A stretch of 22,778 nucleotides of DNA, taken from Bacteroidales bacterium. Lineage in GTDB: Bacteria; Bacteroidota; Bacteroidia; Bacteroidales; Bacteroidaceae. A program made the position numbers and the translations under genes. Positions 1-7,188 of this stretch are shown one piece after another. The notes below the pieces were generated by a model. The model made no database searches. It worked only from the letters and a program-made list of their open reading frames with translations, and was not told the DNA's origin. The stretch spans positions 1 through 22,778 of the forward strand of contig SFCY01000025.1 of NCBI GenBank assembly GCA_004558865.1, in the 5' to 3' direction. The number at the start of each line of letters is the position of its first letter. Position 1 is the stretch's first letter.

Positions 1-7
1 TTCCATC

Positions 8-94
8 TTCTGTGACGGTCGTCACGCTGTTGTGTGTCAGCTGTTCTATTGTTGTGTGTCAGCTGCTCTATTATTGTGTGACAGTTGTCACACA
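8..94. repeat. Four 22-bp iterons with dyad symmetry
   Basis: Four units repeat every 22 bp, with dyad centres at about 18.5, 40.5, 62.5 and 84.5. The outer units are perfect hyphenated palindromes: GTGACG-GT-CGTCAC at 12-25 and GTGTGACA-GT-TGTCACAC at 76-93. The two middle units are nearly identical to each other and keep the left half-site plus a central CAGCTG. A constant 22-bp phase, about two helical turns, is what a cooperatively bound repressor or an iteron-binding initiator would need. The controlled gene is not identifiable and may lie left of the window. Confidence 0.6.
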
Positions 95-99
95 AGTTG

Positions 100-166
100 A
101 TATCCATTGAACCTTCAAAAGTGGGTACAGCAAACTGAACACCCTATCAAACAAGTCAGGAATTAG
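100..166 (+). pseudogene. Short gene relic, related to 10883-10999
   Basis: This stretch matches the minus strand of 10883-10999 in two blocks: a 14-nt identity at 100-113, and 116-147, which is about 80% identical. In one frame it reads YPLN-LQKWVQQTEHPIKQVRN and then stops at 164-166. The other copy reads IQKWVQHIERPIGED in the matching part and also stops soon after. Several differences fall at third codon positions, which suggests both are decayed ends of the same protein family. About 38 nt present in the other copy are missing here. The family is not recognised. Confidence 0.35.
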
Positions 167-181
167 GATGTATTTGTCGAA

Positions 182-264
182 TTGGTTCTATCCACATCCA
201 CAAATAGAACCAACAAAATGAGAAAAGGACTATTGGAACACTATCATTCCAACAGTCCTTTTCT
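182..264 (-). terminator. Two adjacent hairpins after the integrase relic
   Basis: A perfect 10-bp stem pairs 182-191 with 204-213. A longer stem pairs 221-238 with 247-264, 18 bp with one A-C mismatch and an 8-nt loop. On the minus strand the longer hairpin begins about 20 nt after the stop of the recombinase relic and is followed by a T-rich stretch, so it may have been that gene's terminator. A regulatory or REP-like role is possible. Confidence 0.5.
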
Positions 265-283
265 GCGTGTTATTGTCAAATGG

Positions 284-425
284 TTACTTCTTCAAGGTGA
301 TGCTGCCAACCGAAGCACGTTTATGAGCATCGGAAATCTTGGCATACACTTCTGTCGTTGCCACATTCTTGCGACGGTCTGAAGAGTATGTTCGACGCCA
401 AGAGAAACCCAGCCTGACGACCGGT
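284..425 (-). pseudogene. Tyrosine recombinase C-terminal relic
   Basis: On the minus strand one frame ending at 284 reads RKNVATTEVYAKISD followed by a basic tail and a stop. This resembles the C-terminus of phage or transposon tyrosine recombinases, where the Tyr of TTEVY is the nucleophile. The expected preceding LGH box is absent. Just upstream, another frame reads SLGVEHTLQTVARM, which resembles the helix that normally precedes LGHKN. The two halves are joined out of frame at about 370-378, so the gene is broken, and no N-terminal catalytic domain is visible. It is probably the remnant of an integrated element. The boundaries are approximate and the assignment rests on motif similarity alone. 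Confidence 0.5.
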
Positions 426-434
426 TGACAACGT

Positions 435-464
435 AGGGGCGGGGGTTATCCCCGCCCTTACCCT
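435..464. repeat. GC-rich palindrome
   Basis: GGGGCGGGG and CCCCGCCC pair across a short loop, with GTA and TTAC at the outer ends. It resembles the short palindromic intergenic repeats common in Bacteroidales. It lies directly next to the recombinase relic. No promoter or gene is linked to it. Confidence 0.4.
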
Positions 465-495
465 GCTGAGATCGTGATAGGCTTTCAGCCTCTAT

Positions 496-678
496 TTACC
501 ATTCGTCGTTGTCCCAAAGATCGTTATTCTCCTTTGACCAAGCTTTATCGGCAAGGTCATCCTCATCCTTGATGCTTGGTGGGAGGGAACCGCCATCGTG
601 CAAGACGAACTTCTGAGTGCCTGCTAACAGCTCACTTGTTGTCTCCATCTTCTTGACCTTTATTATCGAAGGTGCCAT
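496..678 (-). CDS. Small acidic-tailed hypothetical protein
   Basis: This is a 60-residue protein starting at ATG 678; an internal ATG at 648 and a TTG at 717 are alternatives. It resembles the abundant small Bacteroidetes proteins that begin M-K-x-Y-x-x-P-x-I and continue to an E-x-x-LLAGS box: here KTYMAPSIIKVKK is followed by ETTSELLAGT and then a highly acidic tail ending DLWDNDEW. In this copy the codon where those proteins usually start is ATA rather than ATG, so translation may begin four codons later. A promoter lies about 210 nt upstream at 886-916, with a possible small RNA or attenuator between. No function is known. It stands alone, with the recombinase relic downstream. Confidence 0.55.
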   Translation of the reverse strand: MAPSIIKVKKMETTSELLAGTQKFVLHDGGSLPPSIKDEDDLADKAWSKENNDLWDNDEW

Positions 679-822
679 ATAAGTCTTTATCCTTGAGAAA
701 ATATGATTAATTCCCAATCGGTCATCAGACTGTAAATCTGATTCATAGCCGCTTTCAGTCGTTTGTTTTATAGAAGGCGGATTCTCAAAGAGCCTGTTTT
801 GTGTATAATCTTAATGTTCCCA

Positions 823-880
823 TAAAAGCAAAAGACCCGCCCTGGTTCGCTGTTCAAATGGGAAGCGTGGCGGATTCTGT
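823..880 (-). ncRNA. Candidate small RNA or attenuator leader
   Basis: On the minus strand a promoter at 886-916 would start transcription at about 880. The transcript can fold into nested stems: AUCCGCC (869-875) with GGCGGGU (835-841), and inside it CGCU with AGCG. The outer stem is followed directly by CUUUUGCUUUUAU, which looks like an intrinsic terminator. This predicts a structured RNA of roughly 55-60 nt. Alternatively it is an attenuator in the leader of the small gene at 496-678. It matches no RNA family that I can name. Confidence 0.45.
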
Positions 881-885
881 TGCTG

Positions 886-916
886 CAAAGATACGAATAA
901 TCATTGATAATACAAA
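886..916 (-). promoter_or_regulatory. Bacteroidetes-type promoter
   Basis: On the minus strand, TTTG (913-916) is followed after 19 bp by TATCTTTG (886-893). This fits the Bacteroidetes -33/-7 consensus exactly. It would drive the candidate small RNA and possibly the small gene at 496-678. Confidence 0.65.
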
Positions 917-1060
917 CTTTTTAGCAAGAAAGATAATGTGAAAGCGGATTTATACATAAAAAGGTTTTTACCCTCACACCAAAATCCGTCTACAATTCCT
1001 CTTGCCCTGCCAAGGAACTCAAGTTTCGGAAGTAAAATAGAATGACAGATTAGTCAATAA

Positions 1061-1345
1061 AAAAAATATCCCGCGACAGTAGCTCTTCTCTCGCAAAGCC
1101 GCAGAGGGCGCAAAGACTTCGCAAGAGGTTGGCAAGGGGGGGCAACGGGCGATTAAGGGGTAAGTACGGGCATCAAGGTCTTGGCGACCTTGGCGGCTTG
1201 GCGAGAAAAAATATCCTGCGACAGTTTCTTCTCTAAAGACCAAAGGTCTCTCAGCGATCTCAGCCTCTCACACGTATCATCTCCGCGGCTCAATAAGCTC
1301 TGCGGCTCCGCGTGAAAAGTCTGATGATCAAGGGCAGTATTTGGT
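1061..1345. repeat. Mosaic intergenic repeats, no convincing gene
   Basis: The gap from 917 to 1542 holds no convincing gene. AAAAAATATCCCGCGACAGT at 1061-1080 recurs with one change at 1206-1225, and each copy is followed by TCTTCTCT. Between them, about 1175-1205, is a 9-bp periodic stretch built on CTTGGCG. Around 1085-1125 and 1265-1320 are phrases built on CGCAAAG, CCGCAGAG and GCGGAG. Such low-complexity mosaics are frequent in Bacteroidetes intergenic DNA and create spurious open frames, which is how I read the short frames here. Confidence 0.5.
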
Positions 1346-1385
1346 CTCAACAAAAAAGTGACGAAGTCAGGAACTGAATAGGGTG

Positions 1386-1414
1386 CAAATATACGATACT
1401 CATCTGTAATTCAA
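1386..1414 (-). promoter_or_regulatory. Promoter-like site, minus strand
   Basis: TTG (complement of 1412-1414) is followed after 18 bp by TATATTTG (1386-1393). It lies downstream of the phosphatase gene and points into the mosaic repeats, where no good gene is seen. It could make a noncoding transcript or be a chance match; the spacing is slightly short. Confidence 0.35.
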
Positions 1415-1542
1415 GAATAACAGGGCAGGAAAAAGCCACGAGTCCGCACGAAAGCGGTTCTTGGCGTTCGTGCAGACTTGTGGTTGGAAAAGTGGTATCG
1501 ACACACGGCGCGAGCGCAGCGTCAACGCCGCGCCGTGGGGTC

Positions 1543-3057
1543 TCACAACTTGCTCTCGCCCACGCAGGCGCTGGGCATCTGGATATGGAGCATGGAGCAG
1601 ATGGTGGGCGCGATGTCGACGATGCGTGTTGGCGACGAGGTCTGCCCATGGCTGACGTGCCAGCCGAACAGCACAAACGGGATGTGGGAGTCGTAGGGAT
1701 TCCACTGCCCATGGGTGGTGCCACGGAAAGTGGGCGAGTCGCTGTTCTCGTTGAACTCGGGGCGCGGGACGAAGAACACATCACCGCTGCGGCCGCGGAA
1801 ATAGCCGTTGACGATGCGCTCCTTGATGGGCTGCGGGATGGTGGCCTCCGCCACGCGGTCGTAGTCCACGGCATAGCGGATGCGGCTGTCCTTGAGCAGC
1901 CAGTCGATCATGGTCTGGCGCGCCCTCGCTATGTCCACGCCACTGCGGCGCAGCAGATCGTCGTCGAGTGTGACGCGGCCGCCGCTGATTTGCAGCACCA
2001 CTTTCCCTGCCACACCCAACGCCTGCTGCAAGTATTCGTTGGCGGCTTTCGCCATCTTGCCCGTCTCCACTCCGGCGGCAGGAATCTTGTGCTCTTTGAG
2101 GAAGTTGGGGTTGTGCACGGCACCATGGTCGGCGGTGAGGAACAGCAGGTAGTTGCCGCGTCCCACCTTGGCGTCGAGCGTCTGCAAGAAGTCGGCCAGC
2201 TGTCGGTCGAGTTCCATATACACACTCTTGTTCTCCTTGCCGCGTGTGGAGAAAGTATGGCCGATGGCGTCGGTGGACGACACGGAGACACAGAGCAGGT
2301 CGGGGTCGGCGTGCTGTCCCAACTGCTCGTTCTCAAGGGCGGCCTTGGCCATGGCAAAGGTGAGCGCCACACCTTGGTCGGAGGTCTTCACGTCGGTGCC
2401 AGGCTTGACATGGTTCTTCTTGTTGAAATCCACCACCCACTGGGGCAGCGCGTCCATATAATAGGTGGAGCTGACGAAGTTGCCAGCCGAGGTGTCCCAC
2501 CAGTAGGCGGCGTCGGCGCTATGGCCGCCGGGCAGAATTGCGGCGCGGTCCTTGAGGGCCACGGCGATGACCTTGGAGCGGAAGTCGGTGGCCAAGTGGA
2601 GCTGGTCGCCAATGGTGGAGGCCTGCATACGGTGGGGCGACATCCGACCCTCGGGCGAGTCGCTGCCCAAACTCCTCACCGCGCTGTCCTGACAGCAATA
2701 CACCGGCTGGCCGTTCTCCACCCAAGTGTTGGCGGCGATTCCCGTCAGGGCAGGCACCGAACCCGTCCAGACGGAACTGTGGCCGATGGCCGTGACTGTC
2801 GGCACATAGTTGATCATAGTGTTCTCAAAACTGTAGCCTTCATCCACAAGGCGGCGCAAGCCTCCCTGCTGGTAGTCATTATAATAATAGTAGAGGTAGT
2901 CCCAGCGCATTTGGTCCACCATGACACCTACCACAAGCTTCGGACGCTCCACCTGTGCCCTCACAGGGCAAAGGCAAAAGATCATCATAAGCACCAACAA
3001 CAGCGGTTTTCCCAATCGCAGGAAGACTTTTTTCAAGCAATTCACTTTTTTTCTCAT
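1543..3057 (-). CDS. PafA-type alkaline phosphatase, exported
   Basis: This is a 504-residue phosphomonoesterase of the alkaline phosphatase superfamily, expected in the periplasm, releasing phosphate from organic esters. The start at 3057 gives a signal peptide: MRKK, a hydrophobic core at about 18-31, then VRAQ. An ATG at 3078 is possible but adds nothing useful. Zinc ligands match the family: D48 (VMVDQM), D and H in STDAIGH, DH in TADHGA, and H in TTHGQ near the C-terminus. T89 in VTAIGH is the probable nucleophile. N110 and the later KDR fit the Asn, Lys and Arg that bind phosphate in PafA; the spacing D48 to T89 to N110 matches PafA (38, 79, 100). It lies 134 bp after the protease gene on the same strand. 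No minus-strand promoter was found in the gap. Confidence 0.9.
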   Translation of the reverse strand: MRKKVNCLKKVFLRLGKPLLLVLMMIFCLCPVRAQVERPKLVVGVMVDQMRWDYLYYYYNDYQQGGLRRLVDEGYSFENTMINYVPTVTAIGHSSVWTGSVPALTGIAANTWVENGQPVYCCQDSAVRSLGSDSPEGRMSPHRMQASTIGDQLHLATDFRSKVIAVALKDRAAILPGGHSADAAYWWDTSAGNFVSSTYYMDALPQWVVDFNKKNHVKPGTDVKTSDQGVALTFAMAKAALENEQLGQHADPDLLCVSVSSTDAIGHTFSTRGKENKSVYMELDRQLADFLQTLDAKVGRGNYLLFLTADHGAVHNPNFLKEHKIPAAGVETGKMAKAANEYLQQALGVAGKVVLQISGGRVTLDDDLLRRSGVDIARARQTMIDWLLKDSRIRYAVDYDRVAEATIPQPIKERIVNGYFRGRSGDVFFVPRPEFNENSDSPTFRGTTHGQWNPYDSHIPFVLFGWHVSHGQTSSPTRIVDIAPTICSMLHIQMPSACVGESKL

Positions 3058-3085
3058 AACCTTTATGTTTTTTAACACATTTTTC

Positions 3086-3116
3086 TTGGCGGCGACGCAA
3101 GAAACGCCTAATTTTG
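3086..3116 (+). promoter_or_regulatory. Strong plus-strand promoter, no CDS downstream
   Basis: TTG (3086-3088), a 20-bp spacer and TAATTTTG (3109-3116) match the Bacteroidetes consensus. It fires away from the phosphatase gene toward the terminator hairpin at 3161-3193, with no convincing coding region between. Confidence 0.6.
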
Positions 3117-3122
3117 CAATGT

Positions 3123-3193
3123 GTTTTTCATGGTATTAGATTATTAAGGTTAATGAATGGGATTGGTTGTTGTGAAACAGCCAATCTTTTTTT
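3123..3193 (+). ncRNA. Candidate ~70-nt small RNA
   Basis: The interval is defined by the consensus promoter at 3086-3116 and an intrinsic terminator at 3161-3193, both on the plus strand. Transcription should start at about 3123. The only reading frame of note near the 5' end is a six-codon ATG frame (MCFSWY), so the product is probably noncoding. It sits between the tricorn-like protease and phosphatase genes, both on the minus strand, and its 3' end is antisense to the protease stop codon. The family is not recognised and the 5' end is estimated. Confidence 0.5.
3161..3193 (+). terminator. Intrinsic terminator, plus strand
   Basis: The stem pairs 3161-3171 with 3176-3186, 11 bp with one G-T wobble and a GTGA tetraloop. 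It is followed directly by seven T. The T run is on the plus strand, so termination is of plus-strand transcripts, although the hairpin also lies just past the protease stop codon on the minus strand. Confidence 0.75.
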
Positions 3194-6100
3194 ATTCCCT
3201 CTTCTTTTCCACACCCCCATCGACTTTCTCCAACATCACCTTCACGGCACGCTCCAGCTGGGCGTCGTGGCCCGTAAGGTAGTCTTGCGGCGTGTTGTAC
3301 ACCGTCACGTCGGGATAGAGGGTCTGGTTCTCCATGAAGTGTCCGCCCATATCCTGGCATCCCACCTGCGGAATGCCGAAATAGAGGCTCCTGTCCATCA
3401 GCGTCTCCCACCACACGGCCGTCATGGTGCCGGCCACGGGCGCGCCGATGAGCTGTCCTATGCCGAGGGTCTTGTACACCTTGGGGAAGCCGTATCCGTT
3501 GGAATAGTCGTCCTCACATATCATCACGCAACTGGGTTTGTTCCATTTGTTCCAAGGGTCGGAGCCAACATACTTGCCGTGGGGGACGAACTTCTCGTAT
3601 TCCTTGCCCGAGAGCAGCGTGCAGAGGTCGTCGTGGAGCCAGCCACCGCCATTGTGGCGTTCGTCCACGATCACGGCGTCGCGGTTGCGGTTGGTGTCGC
3701 TGAGAAGCTCGCTGAACACGGTGCGGAAGCTCTCCGAATCCATGGCCTTCACGTGGACGTAGGCCAGACGGCCATGCGACAGGCTGTCGACGAGATGGCG
3801 GTTGCGGTCCACCCAGCGGCGATAGAGCAGCTCGTTCTCCTGGCCAGCGCTGATGGCCCTCACGGTCACGTCGAAACGCTTCTTCGACGAGGGATCGTAG
3901 ACCGTCACGCGGACGTCGCGGCCCGACTTGCCGTCGAGCAGTGGGCTGATGTCATTCTTGCCGATGGCCGTTCCGTCGATGGCCTCCACGATGCAGCCGG
4001 CCTTCATTTCGTTGACCTTCTGCGTGAACGGCCCACGCTTCATCACCTCGGCCACCTTCAGACCGTCGCCATCCCAAGTGGGGTCGAAGAAGAGTCCCAA
4101 TCGGGCTGTGCTGTAGCGGGCGCCGGGGGCGCGATAGCCCGAACCGGTGTGGGAGGCGTTCAACTCGCCCAGCATTTCGGAGAGCAGGTTGGCGAAGTCG
4201 TAGTTGTTGTTGACGTGGGGCAGGAAGCGACGGTAGGTCTGGCCATAGTAGTCCCAGTCCACGCCGTGCAGGTTGGGTTCGTAGAACTTCTCCTTCATCA
4301 GCCGCCACACATGGTCGAACAGATACTCGCGCTCCTTGTAGGGACGGTAGTTGAACTGGGCCTCAAACTCCACGGGCTTCGTGGTTGCCTCGCCCAGCTT
4401 GTATTTCTTGATTCCTCCGTCGCAGAAGTAGATGTTGGTGAGCGACGAGTCGGGCACCATCCCTCCGCCCACGTTCCTCACCACCACGGAAGTCTTGTTC
4501 TCCTTCAGGTCGTGTTTCCACAAGTCAAACCCTCCCTCAAAGGCAGCCTGGTAATAGAGGTTCTCGCCTTTCTTGTCGAGCACGGCGTCGCCCAGTCGCG
4601 AGGAGTTTACCGTGAGGCGGACGACGCGGTCGCGGCAGTTGTCCAAGTCGAACGTGAGCTCCTCCTGCTTCTTCGCCTCCTTTTTCACGGCGGGGTCTTT
4701 CTCAGCGTCTTTCTTGGCCTGGGCTTTCTGCTTCTGCTCCTCGTCGTAGAGGGCGCGGTGTTCCTTGTCCATACGGAAGAGGTCGTAGGCGTCGACATCG
4801 AAGAACATGATATACTCGTCGCGCTCGGCCCCCCATGAGCCATGCGAGCGGTAGCCGGCACGGTCGCTGGAGAAGATCATGGCCTTGCCGCCGAGCACCC
4901 ACCGCGGATTGCCGTCGGCATAGCCGCTCTGTGTGAGGTTGTGCACCTCGCCGCTGCCGTCGGCCTTGACCAAGGCCACGTCGTTGTTCTGCCAGCCCCC
5001 GTTGCCCAAATAGGTGGAGAGCAGCCAGCGGCTGTCCGGACTCCACGTGAAGCCGATGTCGCCGTCGCTGTAGCTGAAGTTGTATTTGCCGTCGAGCAAG
5101 GTGCGCACCTTGCCGCTCTTCACGTCGGCGGCACGCAGCGTGGCGCGGTCCTCGAAGAAGGCAATGCTCTTGCCGTCGGGACTGTACTCGGGCTGCAACT
5201 GCACGTGGTCGCTCGGGCAGAGTCGCTTCTCCTCCACCCCAGTGCTGTAGCAGAAGAGCTTCTCCTTGTCGTTCTTGATTTTGGCGGTGTAGACTTGCCA
5301 GAGGCCGTCGCGCTCTGAGGCGTAGGTGAGGCTACGCCCGTCGGGAGAGAAGGCCACTCCCCGTTCCTCCTCGGGGGTGTCGGTGACACGCACGGTCGTG
5401 CGGTAGTCGACAGCCGTGACAAACACGTCGCCATGCACCACAAAGGCCACCTCCTTGCCATTGGGCGAGACGGCAATCTCCGTGGCCCCATTGGTCAGGG
5501 TCTGGCGCACGAGCTGCTTGTCGTTGGTGTCGGCGGTGACGCGCACGGTAAGCCGCTGGGGCTGGCCTCCGGGCTGCTGCACGTAGAGGGCACCGTCCTG
5601 GGTGTAGCAGAGCGTGCCGTTGCGGGCGGCAGAGAGGTAGCGCACGGGATTCTTCTCGAAGTGGGTGAGCTGAGTGGCGGCTCCGTCAACGGGGCGCGAC
5701 CACACGTTGCTCGTGCCGTCCTGCTCGCTCAGATAGTAGAAGTTGTTTCCGTCGGGGGCCCAGCAGGGATTGCGGTCCTCGCCCTCAAAGTCGGTGAGCT
5801 TGGTGTAGTGGCCGCCGCGGAGCAGCCAGACGTCGCGCGTCACGGGCGACTTGTGGTGCTTGCGAAACCAGTCCTCGTAGCCTTTGTAGTCGTGGTAGAG
5901 GATGTCGCCCCGCCCGTTGATGCTGATGTCCTCCATGGCGATGGGAGAGAAGAGCTTGGGGCGCAGGGCACTCAGCGTGACGGTGTAGACTTGCAGGAAA
6001 TTGCCGGGGAAGACGATGCTCTGGGCTGTCGGCGCATAGTTGGCGCTGAAGAGCACGGTGCTGTCGTTGAGCCAGCCCAAGGGAGTCTCGTTGCCACTGT

Positions 6101-6470
6101 TGAAGGTGAGCCTGCGGGGAGCGCCGCCGTGGCGGTCGACGACAAACACGTCGCGGCTGCCCTCTCGGGTGCTGGCGAAGGCTATCTTGGAGCCGTCGGG
6201 ACTCCAGTGGGGAAACGCGTCGTAGGCTGCGTTGGTGGTGAGCTGAATGGCCTGCCCACCTTTGGCTCCTACGGTGAAGAGGTCGCCTTTGTAGGAGAAA
6301 ACGATTTTAGTGCCATCGGGCGAGAGGGCAGGATACCTCAGCCATAGCGCCTCGTCAGTCTGGGCATGGGCGGTGAGGGCGCAGGAAAGGAGGCTCATGG
6401 CCACCAACGATTTCCTGCTCCTGCTGTGGGATAAGAGTTTGAGTGTCATAGATTCAGATTTTTCGTTCAT
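3192..6470 (-). CDS. Tricorn-like S41 protease, exported
   Basis: This 1092-residue exported protein belongs to the tricorn-core or S41 family, which degrades peptides in the periplasm. The N-terminus has a signal peptide ending near AHAQ (residue 37); the ATG at 6449 is an alternative start. Residues about 40-330 and 330-610 carry PD40 or WD40-like blades with repeated SPDGxxIxF motifs, forming two propellers. A charged Lys/Glu linker follows at about 585-610. The tricorn C1 region contains H774 in NASHTGS, matching the catalytic Ser-His of tricorn. A PDZ-like segment (about 820-890) contains GCIVEAIDG. The S41 core has DERHNGGG, and S990 in DYSNGYGFP is the probable nucleophile. The order of domains matches tricorn, and nothing looks broken. 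A -7 element at 6590-6597 predicts a leader of about 110 nt. Confidence 0.9.
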   Translation of the reverse strand: MNEKSESMTLKLLSHSRSRKSLVAMSLLSCALTAHAQTDEALWLRYPALSPDGTKIVFSYKGDLFTVGAKGGQAIQLTTNAAYDAFPHWSPDGSKIAFASTREGSRDVFVVDRHGGAPRRLTFNSGNETPLGWLNDSTVLFSANYAPTAQSIVFPGNFLQVYTVTLSALRPKLFSPIAMEDISINGRGDILYHDYKGYEDWFRKHHKSPVTRDVWLLRGGHYTKLTDFEGEDRNPCWAPDGNNFYYLSEQDGTSNVWSRPVDGAATQLTHFEKNPVRYLSAARNGTLCYTQDGALYVQQPGGQPQRLTVRVTADTNDKQLVRQTLTNGATEIAVSPNGKEVAFVVHGDVFVTAVDYRTTVRVTDTPEEERGVAFSPDGRSLTYASERDGLWQVYTAKIKNDKEKLFCYSTGVEEKRLCPSDHVQLQPEYSPDGKSIAFFEDRATLRAADVKSGKVRTLLDGKYNFSYSDGDIGFTWSPDSRWLLSTYLGNGGWQNNDVALVKADGSGEVHNLTQSGYADGNPRWVLGGKAMIFSSDRAGYRSHGSWGAERDEYIMFFDVDAYDLFRMDKEHRALYDEEQKQKAQAKKDAEKDPAVKKEAKKQEELTFDLDNCRDRVVRLTVNSSRLGDAVLDKKGENLYYQAAFEGGFDLWKHDLKENKTSVVVRNVGGGMVPDSSLTNIYFCDGGIKKYKLGEATTKPVEFEAQFNYRPYKEREYLFDHVWRLMKEKFYEPNLHGVDWDYYGQTYRRFLPHVNNNYDFANLLSEMLGELNASHTGSGYRAPGARYSTARLGLFFDPTWDGDGLKVAEVMKRGPFTQKVNEMKAGCIVEAIDGTAIGKNDISPLLDGKSGRDVRVTVYDPSSKKRFDVTVRAISAGQENELLYRRWVDRNRHLVDSLSHGRLAYVHVKAMDSESFRTVFSELLSDTNRNRDAVIVDERHNGGGWLHDDLCTLLSGKEYEKFVPHGKYVGSDPWNKWNKPSCVMICEDDYSNGYGFPKVYKTLGIGQLIGAPVAGTMTAVWWETLMDRSLYFGIPQVGCQDMGGHFMENQTLYPDVTVYNTPQDYLTGHDAQLERAVKVMLEKVDGGVEKKRE

Positions 6471-6589
6471 CCATTGAAAAAGTTAACCACGAAGCACCCG
6501 CCATCAGCAGCGTGCCCCTCCTTGTCCTGCCGAGAGCCTCGCCCGACTTGCGTTGTGCCGCAAATCAGGTGACAATCAACACGACTTGG

Positions 6590-6597
6590 CAAAAATA
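6590..6597 (-). promoter_or_regulatory. -7 element for the protease gene
   Basis: TATTTTTG on the minus strand fits TAnnTTTG and is 120 bp upstream of the protease start. No good -33 TTG lies at the expected distance. The rest of 6471-6751 holds no gene; a short symmetric GCGATTTAAAGTCGC at about 6729-6743 is the only other structure seen. Confidence 0.4.
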
Positions 6598-6751
6598 CAA
6601 ATAAAGCACGAGAAACCGACACCTTTCAACAGATTTTTTCGTCCCTCGCGCTTGAAAATTCCATTACGTTCTCAACAACACGGTGAAATAAATGAGCACC
6701 GAGCAAATACGCATCCACCTATTTTGGGGGCGACTTTAAATCGCGCGCGGT

Positions 6752-7087
6752 CTATCCCCTCACGTAATGGGGCAGGTCTGCGGCTGTGACCATCGAAATC
6801 TCCACGATGCCGGCCACTCTGCCGTCCTTCTTCCATGCCGTCTGGTAGATGACCTTGTGCACGCCCTGCTTCTCTATGGTATAGGCGTTGCTGCCACCCG
6901 TGGCAAGGATGTGGCGGATAATCCCACGCGACCGCTCGGAATGGCAATCGTAGAGGTTCTTCCCAATCAGGTCGCCATGCTTCTTGTAAGTCTCGCGCGC
7001 CTTGTCGTTCATATACACGATGACGCCCTCGGCGTCACACACTGTCACGGCACAGTTCATGCCTTTTGCCCATTCATAGTCTTCCAT
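6752..7087 (-). CDS. Single-domain PAS protein
   Basis: This 111-residue protein consists of one PAS domain and nothing else. The ATG at 7087 is chosen because it begins at the domain (MEDYEWAKGMNCAVTVCD) and follows a promoter at 7192-7199; a longer frame to 7186 would add an unrelated Cys/Gly/Arg-rich piece. The fold pattern is clear: the first strand with VTVCDAEGVIVYMNDKA, then IGKNLYDCH, then a C-terminal sheet with VIYQTAWKKDGRVAGIVEIS. C48-H49 sit where several PAS families have a DCH box, so a haem, metal or redox-sensing role is conceivable but not shown. There is no output domain, so it presumably acts by protein contact. The gene is monocistronic. Confidence 0.75.
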   Translation of the reverse strand: MEDYEWAKGMNCAVTVCDAEGVIVYMNDKARETYKKHGDLIGKNLYDCHSERSRGIIRHILATGGSNAYTIEKQGVHKVIYQTAWKKDGRVAGIVEISMVTAADLPHYVRG

Positions 7088-7188
7088 TTTGTCTTGCGTT
7101 TTGTGTTGTCTGTGGTTTGTCAGAAGCACACTGCACGACTCCTCGACGCGACATTTGCCGCCTCCAGGAGCAGCGCACTCCCCCACAA

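Noticed and set aside
182..382. Plus-strand 66-residue frame
   Set aside because: It runs through two hairpins and opposite the recombinase relic, has no promoter of its own, and its composition is not protein-like.
1153..1353. Minus-strand 66-residue frame after the 1386 promoter
   Set aside because: It starts with TTG and is made of low-complexity repeat words; a spurious frame is more likely.
1480..3075. Long plus-strand frame opposite the phosphatase gene
   Set aside because: It is a GC-rich antisense shadow; the minus frame has all the phosphatase active-site motifs.
3114..4838. Plus-strand 574-residue frame opposite the tricorn-like gene
   Set aside because: It is rich in Val, His and Leu as expected of an antisense reading, and the minus frame is a clear protease.
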